Source: Ruminococcus flavefaciens (GTDB lineage Bacteria > Bacillota > Clostridia > Oscillospirales > Ruminococcaceae). Taken from it: 10,962 nucleotides of DNA. Shown here in pieces: positions 5,494 to 10,962 of the stretch. The DNA lies in assembly GCA_002350065.1 (NCBI GenBank), contig DEDQ01000029.1:1-10962 (forward strand), written 5' to 3'. Position 1 is the stretch's first letter; each line of letters opens with the position of its first letter. Position numbers and translations under genes: made by a program. The notes below the pieces were generated by a model. The model ran no database searches. It was given only the letters and a program-made list of their open reading frames with translations, and had not been told where the DNA came from.

Positions 5494-6339
5494 TCAGGAC
5501 TTTTCCAGTTCCTGTTTCTGGTAGGGATTATCCATAGTCGCGTCGAATCCGAGCGGCAGATACTCTTCCGGTATATACTCCTTGTAGTCGAGGTCGTAGA
5601 AATAATTGCAGAATATCAGCTCGACATAGGTGATGGTATTCTCCCTGCCCGGAGTATGGATAGCATAGACAAAGCCGCTGTAATCATCGGCATACATCGC
5701 TATCGGGTCGGAATCGTCGGCAAATCCGGTAACAGTGTAGTAGCCCTTATACGGCGTGATACCGCAGTCGTCAAGGCGGCTGAGCTCAGTCTCATAATCC
5801 TCATCTGAATACGTTACGGTCAGGTAGCTTAGAAACTGCGAATCCCACGGATTGTAATAGACCATTTTGTACTCCTGCACCTGCATATCGTCCGTAATCT
5901 TCTCGGGGAATATCGACTCGTCCATGCACCATTTCGAGCGGTATTTTTCCTCGGCATTCTCGCCCATATATCTGGAATAGTGCGATACGTCAGTATCGAC
6001 CTCCTTTTTTGCGAGTGAATAGTCTGCCACAAGCAAGCCCACTACTCCAAGAATGAGCACGATGTGTACGATGAAGTACATGGCAACTACTCCGGCGGTT
6101 ATGCCTGCTATCTTCCAGCCGAGCCGGCGGTTCTTCTTTTTTTCGTATTTGGCGAATTCCTGCGCTGTATCCATTCTGAACTGCACATCGGGAGTCTGCG
6201 AATTCATCGCTTCAAGCTCTGCGCGGCACGAGCTGCACTCCGCAAGATGCTCCTCAGTCAGCTCGCGGCTCTTGTCGCTGACCATGTTTTCCGCGTAGAG
6301 CGGAAGCAGGTCACGCACTACCTCACACGGTAATCTCAT
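5494..6339 (-). CDS. Zinc-finger anti-sigma factor, single-pass membrane protein
   Basis: The 281-residue protein opens with a ZAS-type anti-sigma domain: C5, then DLLPLYAE, then H31-x3-C35-x2-C38 (EEHLAECSSCRAEL), which would bind zinc and hold the ECF sigma factor encoded just upstream. A basic KKKNRR stretch (67-72) precedes one membrane helix (about 77-105). The remaining 175 residues should face outward as the sensing domain; they are rich in Asp, Glu and Tyr and I do not recognise them. The start codon overlaps the sigma factor stop as ATGA, and a GGAGGG site lies within the end of the sigma gene, so the pair is translationally coupled. The inducing signal is unknown. Confidence 0.87.
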   Translation of the reverse strand: MRLPCEVVRDLLPLYAENMVSDKSRELTEEHLAECSSCRAELEAMNSQTPDVQFRMDTAQEFAKYEKKKNRRLGWKIAGITAGVVAMYFIVHIVLILGVVGLLVADYSLAKKEVDTDVSHYSRYMGENAEEKYRSKWCMDESIFPEKITDDMQVQEYKMVYYNPWDSQFLSYLTVTYSDEDYETELSRLDDCGITPYKGYYTVTGFADDSDPIAMYADDYSGFVYAIHTPGRENTITYVELIFCNYFYDLDYKEYIPEEYLPLGFDATMDNPYQKQELEKS

Positions 6340-6827
6340 TTCTCTCCCTCCTTTATCTGGTCATGTATCATTGATTTCGCACGGTGAAAAGTCACGCACG
6401 CCCAGTGCCCGCTCTTGTCGAAAAGAGCTCCTATCTCGCTGAAAGAGAGCTCTCCGAACACCCTGAGCGAGAACACCTCCTTATACGGCTCACGCATGGT
6501 ATGCAGCACCTTATGCAGCTGAAATGCGAGCTCCTTGTCAGCGATGAGGTCGGTGAGGTCAGCCCCGTCGGCAGCATAGTCTCCGGGGACTTCATCGCCC
6601 GTCAGGTGCTTTTCCTTGCGGCAGTGCGAGTAGTACAGATTCCGCGCAATGGAGCAGAGCCATACGCGGAGCTCTGATTCGCCGCGGTACTGCTCTATCG
6701 AGCGGAAGGCGCGGAAAAACGTTTCCTGAGTCAGCTCTTCGGCGAGGTTCTCGCTTGCAGTAAGTCCGCGCAGAAACCTGAACACATCGTCGTAATATGC
6801 GCGGAATACCGCTTCAAAGTCCTCCAT
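6336..6827 (-). CDS. ECF-family RNA polymerase sigma factor
   Basis: This is a 163-residue extracytoplasmic-function sigma factor. Region 2 spans about residues 4-72 (YYDDVFRFLRGL, ELTQETFFRAFRSI, WLCSIARNLYYSHCR) and region 4 about 100-155 (REPYKEVFSLRVFGELSFSEI with the DNA-reading helix around DKSGHWACVTFHRAK). I chose the ATG at 6825-6827 because AAAGGAGGGAGAG ends two bases before it. An upstream in-frame ATG at 6845 has no such site and lies at the expected transcription start of the ECF promoter. The downstream overlapping anti-sigma gene should hold it inactive until an envelope signal arrives. A 13-base sequence containing the binding site is repeated before the anti-sigma gene. Confidence 0.92.
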   Translation of the reverse strand: MEDFEAVFRAYYDDVFRFLRGLTASENLAEELTQETFFRAFRSIEQYRGESELRVWLCSIARNLYYSHCRKEKHLTGDEVPGDYAADGADLTDLIADKELAFQLHKVLHTMREPYKEVFSLRVFGELSFSEIGALFDKSGHWACVTFHRAKSMIHDQIKEGEK

Positions 6828-6851
6828 GGCTCTCCCTCCTTTCATATATAA

Positions 6852-6877
6852 GACGCACGAGCATCGGAAATGTCACA
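6852..6877 (-). promoter_or_regulatory. Probable autoregulated ECF promoter
   Basis: On the minus strand TGTGAC (6872-6877) and CGTC (6852-6855) are 16 bases apart, which fits the TGNAAC-N16-CGTC layout recognised by many Firmicute ECF sigma factors such as SigM. The RNA would start near 6845, just before the ribosome binding site. Self-activation is typical of such operons; here it is inferred from the motif. Confidence 0.6.
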
Positions 6878-6908
6878 GAAAAAATAAAAAAATTTCAGCA
6901 ATACATTT

Positions 6909-6937
6909 ATAATATCGCAGCACGGCAGGTTTGTCAA
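6909..6937 (-). promoter_or_regulatory. Sigma A promoter of the sigma/anti-sigma operon
   Basis: On the minus strand TTGACA (6932-6937) and TATTAT (6909-6914) are 17 bases apart. It would give basal transcription from near 6902, with the ECF-type promoter downstream in tandem. Confidence 0.65.
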
Positions 6938-6947
6938 GCTTCACAGA

Positions 6948-6976
6948 TTGACATATATCGCTTTATATGTTACAAT
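6948..6976 (+). promoter_or_regulatory. Sigma A promoter of the acyltransferase-CapA-SGNH gene
   Basis: TTGACA (6948-6953) and TACAAT (6971-6976) are 17 bases apart. The start would be near 6983, about 23 nt before the ATG. Its -35 box is only 10 bases from that of the divergent sigma-operon promoter, so the two probably compete for polymerase. Confidence 0.82.
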
Positions 6977-7005
6977 TATGCTATATTTAAGTAGGAGAAA
7001 AAACT

Positions 7006-9945
7006 ATGAATACATCAGTAAAGAATACCCGCAGTCTGTACTGGGATAACATCAAGGGATTTCTGATGCTCCTTGTTGTTTTCGCGCATATCCTCTTCAA
7101 TTTTCAGGAGGGTTCCACTGCTATAGATTCGATAGTCGACTGCATCTATATGTTCCATATGCCCGCATTCGTCTTTGTATCGGGCTATTTCGGCAAAAGT
7201 GAACGCTCGTGCAGATTCGAGAGCATTATCAGGCTCGTGTTCCTGTACTTCATATTCAACAGCATCATGGGCTTCATCTTCGGATTCGATTCTCTGCTGC
7301 AGCCGATGTATTCATACTGGTATCTTTTAGCTCTGATAGCGTGGAGGCTCACAACGCGCTACATTGCCAGATTCAAAGAGATAAAGCTCATCTTGTTTGT
7401 AATAGCTCTGTTCGCAGGCTTTTATCCTTCGATAGACAACAACTTCGCAGCCGCAAGAATCATCTGCTTCTATCCTTTTTATATGTTCGGATATCAGCTA
7501 AGCTCCGAAAAGAGCGACGAACTGAAAAACAAGCCGTACATGAAACGAGCCCTTACCGGTATCGGAGCCCTTCTCGCAGCAGGTACAATGGCGTTTTGTG
7601 CGTACAGCTATTTCAAATACACTGACCTCGCTCTCCAGATGTCAGCCTACGTCGAGCCTATGGACGCCTTCGGAAGGATAGTTCTCTACCTCATCGCATT
7701 CCTCATTATATATGCGCTGAGATGCCTTTCGACCGACAGGAAGATACCTCTTCTTTCCACGTTCGGACGTAATTCCCTGTGGATATTCATACTCCACCGA
7801 CCGTTCACTCTCCTATTGAGCGACCATATGGAAAGCCTTTCCGTAACAGCGAAAATACTCGTTTCTGTTGCCGCAGCATTGATCATGTGCGTTATATTCG
7901 GAAACGACCTCGTTGCAAAATATATGAACAGGTTCCTCGCGGCAGGAGTGGCTGTCTTTACCTCTGACGATAAAAAATTCTCATTTGCAAAGCTTGCAGC
8001 ACTGTGCGTATCGCTTGGATTCATAGTCTCCGTGCTGATAACCTCGTACAAGGGCTTCTCGCTCGACGAGCTGAAAAACGGCGGAGCTGACGAGCTGTAC
8101 GACAATGCAGACGAAAATGACGACGACGATATCATCTTCCCCGTGATGACCGGCGAGCAGAAAGCCGGATTCGACAACGCTTTCAGGATAACCTTCGCCG
8201 GAGACCTCATTCTCCTTGAGGATCAGGTAAAAAGAGGCTTCAACGGCAGCGGATACGACTTCTCGGAAGTCTTTGAATACGCCGAGCCGTATATCTCCTC
8301 GGCTGACCTCGCTGTCGGCGTTTTTGAAGGTCCCATGGCTGGAAAGGAAGCCGGCTACACGACAAGCAATTTCGACGACGGAAAAGAGCTCAGGCTCAAT
8401 TTCCCCGATGAATTCGCCTCGGCAGTGAAAAATGCAGGCTTCGACCTCGTCACCACCGCAAACAATCACCTTCTCGACAAGGGCGAGGAGGGCGCTCTCA
8501 GGACGATAGATATACTTGATAAGATAAAGCTCGACCATACCGGCTCGTACAAGAGCGAGCAGGACAAGAAAAACAACCGCGTTAAGCTCGTAGAATGTGA
8601 GGGACTAAAGCTCGCATTCCTCTCTTACACCTACGGAAGCAACTTTTTCGACAGCAAAAAGCTCGCAGACGGAAGACTTTCTTACCTAACCTCCGTCATA
8701 TACGGCACCGAGGGCGAGCAGTTCGAGATGCTCAGACAGAACGTCGAGGAGGACTTCAAAGCCGCGAAAGCTCTCTCGCCTGACCTTATTGTCGTTCTCC
8801 CGCATATAGGCACGCAGTTCTCCAACGGCACCGACGAGGAACAGCAGGTCTGGTTCGATATCTTCAAGGAAAACGGCGCCGATATCATACTCGGCGACCA
8901 CCCCCACGCAGTCGAGCCTGCACTTGTCGAGGAATACAACGGCAGAACCGTCTTCACGGCTTACTGTCCCGGCAATTTCGCAAATATCTACCGCGAGGAA
9001 CAGGGCGACACAAGTATGCTCACCGACGTTTACATCGACCGTGATACAAAAAAAGTCATCGGCGGAAGCATTGTCCCGCTCTATACATATGCGCCGTCCG
9101 ACGGCAATTTCCGCGCCGTTCCCGTCTACGAGATAATGAACGATACCGAGCTTCGCAGACAGCTCACCACCGACGATATCGACCGCGCCGCCAACGCTCA
9201 CGGCATCACGACAAGAGTCGTTTTCGGTCACGAAATGGATATAACCTCCGTAACCGAGCGCTACTACTTCAACGAGGAAGGCTTTATCCGCTCGAAGGCG
9301 ACCGGACTCGCGCTCACGGACGAGATGAAGAAGAACGCGCTCTATCAGGAAATGAACAAGGCGGAAAGCATCTGCTTCGTCGGCGACAGCGTTACCGAGG
9401 GTACAAAAAACGGCGGCTGTCCGTGGTATGAGCCGATCGAGGAGCTCTTCCCCGACAAGGAGATAACGAATTATTCCAAGGGCGGCTGTACCGCTTCATA
9501 TATGACAAAACACGCGGACGATATCCCCCAAGCCGGACTGTACGTTATCGCTCTCGGAACAAACGACGTCCGCTACCGTGACAAGGCGATATGTGCAATG
9601 ACAGCCGAAAGCTTCACCTCTGAGCTCGACAGCCTTAAAGACAAGCTCAGCGCTAAGTCGCCAAATGCGAAGTTCGTGTTTATAGCTCCGTGGTATTCCA
9701 CCGACGGCGACCCCTACTGCGACCTGACATTCACGGAAAAAACCGAGCTGAACAACGAATACTCCGCCGAGCTTGAAAAATACTGCAAGGAAAAGTCCCT
9801 GATGTATATCAATGCAAATGAGAATATCCGCGCGGCTCTTTCTGTCGCTCCGGAGAGGAAATACCTGCTCGACCATATCCACCCCAACGCTTCTGCGGGA
9901 GTTATCATGTATTCAGAAGCAGTTTTATCCGCCAAGACCCGCTGA
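7006..9945 (+). CDS. Three-domain membrane acyltransferase / CapA-like metallophosphatase / SGNH esterase
   Basis: The 979-residue protein starts at an ATG with AGGAG eight bases upstream. Residues 1-350 are an Acyltransferase_3 membrane domain of the NolL/OafA kind: YWDNIKGF, conserved H28 in VVFAH, FHMPAFVFVSGYF, then many membrane helices. An acidic linker (about 362-384) leads to a CapA/PgsA-type domain (PF09587, about 394-710) with AGD (398-400), ANNH with H488 and D491, GDHPH with H632 and H634, and GNF (656-658). The end (about 785-979) is an SGNH hydrolase with GDSVTEG (S795), GG at 826-827, GTND (N853) and DHIHP (D956, H959); all catalytic blocks are present. The two soluble domains should lie outside the cell. 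It probably O-acylates, or edits acyl groups on, a surface polymer. It has its own promoter and terminator. Confidence 0.9.
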   Translation: MNTSVKNTRSLYWDNIKGFLMLLVVFAHILFNFQEGSTAIDSIVDCIYMFHMPAFVFVSGYFGKSERSCRFESIIRLVFLYFIFNSIMGFIFGFDSLLQPMYSYWYLLALIAWRLTTRYIARFKEIKLILFVIALFAGFYPSIDNNFAAARIICFYPFYMFGYQLSSEKSDELKNKPYMKRALTGIGALLAAGTMAFCAYSYFKYTDLALQMSAYVEPMDAFGRIVLYLIAFLIIYALRCLSTDRKIPLLSTFGRNSLWIFILHRPFTLLLSDHMESLSVTAKILVSVAAALIMCVIFGNDLVAKYMNRFLAAGVAVFTSDDKKFSFAKLAALCVSLGFIVSVLITSYKGFSLDELKNGGADELYDNADENDDDDIIFPVMTGEQKAGFDNAFRITFAGDLILLEDQVKRGFNGSGYDFSEVFEYAEPYISSADLAVGVFEGPMAGKEAGYTTSNFDDGKELRLNFPDEFASAVKNAGFDLVTTANNHLLDKGEEGALRTIDILDKIKLDHTGSYKSEQDKKNNRVKLVECEGLKLAFLSYTYGSNFFDSKKLADGRLSYLTSVIYGTEGEQFEMLRQNVEEDFKAAKALSPDLIVVLPHIGTQFSNGTDEEQQVWFDIFKENGADIILGDHPHAVEPALVEEYNGRTVFTAYCPGNFANIYREEQGDTSMLTDVYIDRDTKKVIGGSIVPLYTYAPSDGNFRAVPVYEIMNDTELRRQLTTDDIDRAANAHGITTRVVFGHEMDITSVTERYYFNEEGFIRSKATGLALTDEMKKNALYQEMNKAESICFVGDSVTEGTKNGGCPWYEPIEELFPDKEITNYSKGGCTASYMTKHADDIPQAGLYVIALGTNDVRYRDKAICAMTAESFTSELDSLKDKLSAKSPNAKFVFIAPWYSTDGDPYCDLTFTEKTELNNEYSAELEKYCKEKSLMYINANENIRAALSVAPERKYLLDHIHPNASAGVIMYSEAVLSAKTR

Positions 9946-9957
9946 ACCGCTCATGCA

Positions 9958-9985
9958 AAAAGCCAGTGCATTGCACTGGCTTTTG
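9958..9985 (+). terminator. Rho-independent terminator of the three-domain gene
   Basis: AAAAGCCAGTGC (9958-9969) pairs with GCACTGGCTTTT (9973-9984) around a three-base loop and leads into TTTTG and further T-rich sequence. It lies 12 nt after the stop codon. It shares its 11-base arm with the hairpin at 5433-5462. Confidence 0.92.
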
Positions 9986-10046
9986 TTGGTTTATTATGCA
10001 TTTCCACACGTTTTTCCGGCTCTGACAGATTTTGAAATTTAATGCT

Positions 10047-10075
10047 GAATATTTTCCAGTTTTGCGTTAATAATA
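10047..10075 (+). promoter_or_regulatory. Possible forespore-type promoter of the spoIIQ-like gene
   Basis: GAATA (10047-10051) and AATAATA (10069-10075) are 17 bases apart, the same layout as the promoters at 78-106 and 3966-3994. spoIIQ is a sigma F gene in Bacillus subtilis. The expected start near 10082 falls in the ribosome binding site, which weakens the call, and the region is AT-rich. Confidence 0.33.
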
Positions 10076-10093
10076 CCCTCGGAGGTGTTATAC

Positions 10094-10864
10094 GTGAAAA
10101 AAAATTTATTTTCAGATAACAGAAAAGGTTCAAAAGGATTTTACGCCGCTCTCGGAATAAGCGCGGTAATGATAGGCTCAGCCTGCTACTTCGCCTACGG
10201 ACAGAGCGAAAAAATGACCCGAGATATCGCAGAAAAAGCCGAGGTATCGGCTCCGGAAAAGCCGGTAGCCAAGCGCGAGACTAACGTGCCGAAGGTGACT
10301 GCCGCAACTTACAGGGTAACAGTCGCTCCGGTAACTACACGCGCCGTTACAGCCGCTCCGCCGGCAACTCTGCCCGCCGCTGACATACAGATAGACGAGC
10401 CGCCCGCTCAGGAGGAAGCTCCTGCCGCCGAAGAGACCGCCGCCGCCAAGCTCGCTGACCCCAAGCCGCCGCTCGATGACATCAGCAGCATCATCACCGA
10501 TTTCAGCCGCGGCGAGCTCGTCCGCAACGAAACTACCGGCACATGGGCAACTCATAACGGCACCGACATCGCCGCTGAGGTAGGCTCGGACGTTTACTCG
10601 GTCTCTGCCGGTGAGGTGACCTCCGTCGATAATGACCCGCTCTGGGGAGTTACGGTAACAGTCGACCACCATAACGGCTACGTGTCGCGCTATTGCGGAC
10701 TCTCGCAGGCTCTCTCAGTGCAGAAGGGAGATACCCTCGTCAGCGGTGACCTCATCGGCACTATCGGCAATACCGCCGACATCGAGAGCTCGCTCACTCC
10801 GCACCTGCATATTGAAATGCTCCACAACGGCAGCTATATCGACCCTATAAGCGAGATAAGGTAG
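10094..10864 (+). CDS. spoIIQ: SpoIIQ-like forespore membrane protein with LytM (M23) domain
   Basis: I start this at the GTG at 10094 because GGAGG (10081-10085) lies eight bases before it; an in-frame GTG at 10085 overlaps that site. The 256-residue protein has one membrane helix (about 15-36), an Ala/Pro/Thr-rich linker (about 50-115) and a LytM/M23 domain (about 130-256). The zinc ligands are present: H154 and D158 in HNGTD, and H239 in HLH (H237 is the other His). The histidine expected in the Y-x-H-L motif is glycine (YCGLS). SpoIIQ sits in the forespore membrane and binds SpoIIIAH across the intermembrane space during engulfment. Size and topology fit SpoIIQ; another M23 envelope protein is the alternative. 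The stop codon lies inside the first hairpin of the following repeat array. Confidence 0.75.
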   Translation: MKKNLFSDNRKGSKGFYAALGISAVMIGSACYFAYGQSEKMTRDIAEKAEVSAPEKPVAKRETNVPKVTAATYRVTVAPVTTRAVTAAPPATLPAADIQIDEPPAQEEAPAAEETAAAKLADPKPPLDDISSIITDFSRGELVRNETTGTWATHNGTDIAAEVGSDVYSVSAGEVTSVDNDPLWGVTVTVDHHNGYVSRYCGLSQALSVQKGDTLVSGDLIGTIGNTADIESSLTPHLHIEMLHNGSYIDPISEIR

Positions 10865-10962
10865 GGCTTTGCCCTACAACCCACCAAAGGCTCTGCCTTT
10901 GGAATCCGGCAGGGACGCTGTCCCTGCACCCTGCAAGGACTCTGCCCTTGACCCGCCAGAGG
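10862..10962 (+). repeat. Array of short GC-rich hairpins
   Basis: At least four inverted repeats follow one another about every 24 bases: TAGGGC/GCCCTA (10862-10876, including the spoIIQ stop codon), CCAAAGGC/GCCTTTGG (10884-10902), GCAGGGAC/GTCCCTGC (10909-10927) and CAAGGAC/GCCCTTG (10934-10950, one mismatch). A fifth starts at 10956 and leaves the window. Each has a three-base pyrimidine-rich loop (TTT, TCT, GCT, TCT) and short ACCC-like spacers. Stem sequences differ while pairing is kept. Arrays of this kind are common between genes in Ruminococcus-like genomes; their role is not established. The first may also aid termination, though no T run follows. Confidence 0.75.

Noticed and set aside
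6828..6845. Upstream ATG (6845) as start of the sigma factor
   Set aside because: It lies within or before the ribosome binding site and at the expected transcription start of the ECF promoter. The ATG at 6827 has an excellent site at the right distance.
7686..9231. Several minus-strand open frames opposite the three-domain gene
   Set aside because: All are antisense to well-supported coding sequence, lack ribosome binding sites and show serine-rich or valine-rich shadow composition.
1..10962. CRISPR arrays, tRNA or rRNA genes, insertion sequences or prophage genes
   Set aside because: No regular direct repeats with spacers, no cloverleaf or rRNA sequence, and no transposase, integrase or phage-type genes were seen on either strand.

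Overview
The window looks like a chromosomal segment of an endospore-forming, anaerobic Gram-positive bacterium of the Clostridia, most likely a Ruminococcus-like member of the Oscillospiraceae. The evidence is mixed: strong AGGAGG-type ribosome binding sites, two sporulation genes (the start of spoVT at the left edge and a spoIIQ-like gene near the right edge), a sortase-type SPKTG motif, a periplasmic-binding-domain/GGDEF protein of a kind common in Ruminococcus, and a string of small GC-rich hairpins at the right end of the sort seen in gut Clostridia. The genus is an inference from family resemblance, not a search result.

Layout, left to right. Minus strand, 1-2225: the first codons of spoVT with a forespore-type promoter, preceded by a sensor/GGDEF regulator that appears split by two single-base frame breaks. 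Plus strand, 2230-3868: a promoter, a secreted and membrane-anchored tyrosine-type phosphatase with an internal sortase-like motif, and a strong terminator. 3880-3994, minus: a small stand-alone unit made of a forespore-type promoter, a leader related to the spoVT leader, and a terminator, with no convincing protein gene. Minus, 4005-4926: a monotopic phosphoglycosyl transferase that would start synthesis of a surface glycan. 4927-5493: AT-rich intergenic DNA with a possible structured leader, a plus-strand promoter and a hairpin. Minus, 5494-6937: an ECF sigma factor and its zinc-finger membrane anti-sigma factor, overlapping by ATGA, with a housekeeping promoter and a probable self-recognised ECF promoter in tandem. 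Plus, 6948-9985: a 979-residue three-part enzyme (membrane acyltransferase, CapA-like metallophosphatase, SGNH esterase). Plus, 10047-10864: a SpoIIQ-like LytM protein, followed by the hairpin repeat array.

How the genes fit together. Most of the window concerns the cell surface and envelope signalling: glycan initiation, glycan or peptidoglycan modification outside the membrane, an extracytoplasmic phosphatase and an envelope-stress-type sigma/anti-sigma pair. The two edges belong to forespore development. The most notable items are the three-domain acyltransferase-CapA-SGNH fusion, the paired GCATA-17-AATACTA promoters with a shared leader (one driving spoVT, one apparently driving an RNA of about 80 nt), the internal sortase-like motif in the phosphatase, and the LytM protein that keeps its zinc ligands but has lost one catalytic histidine.
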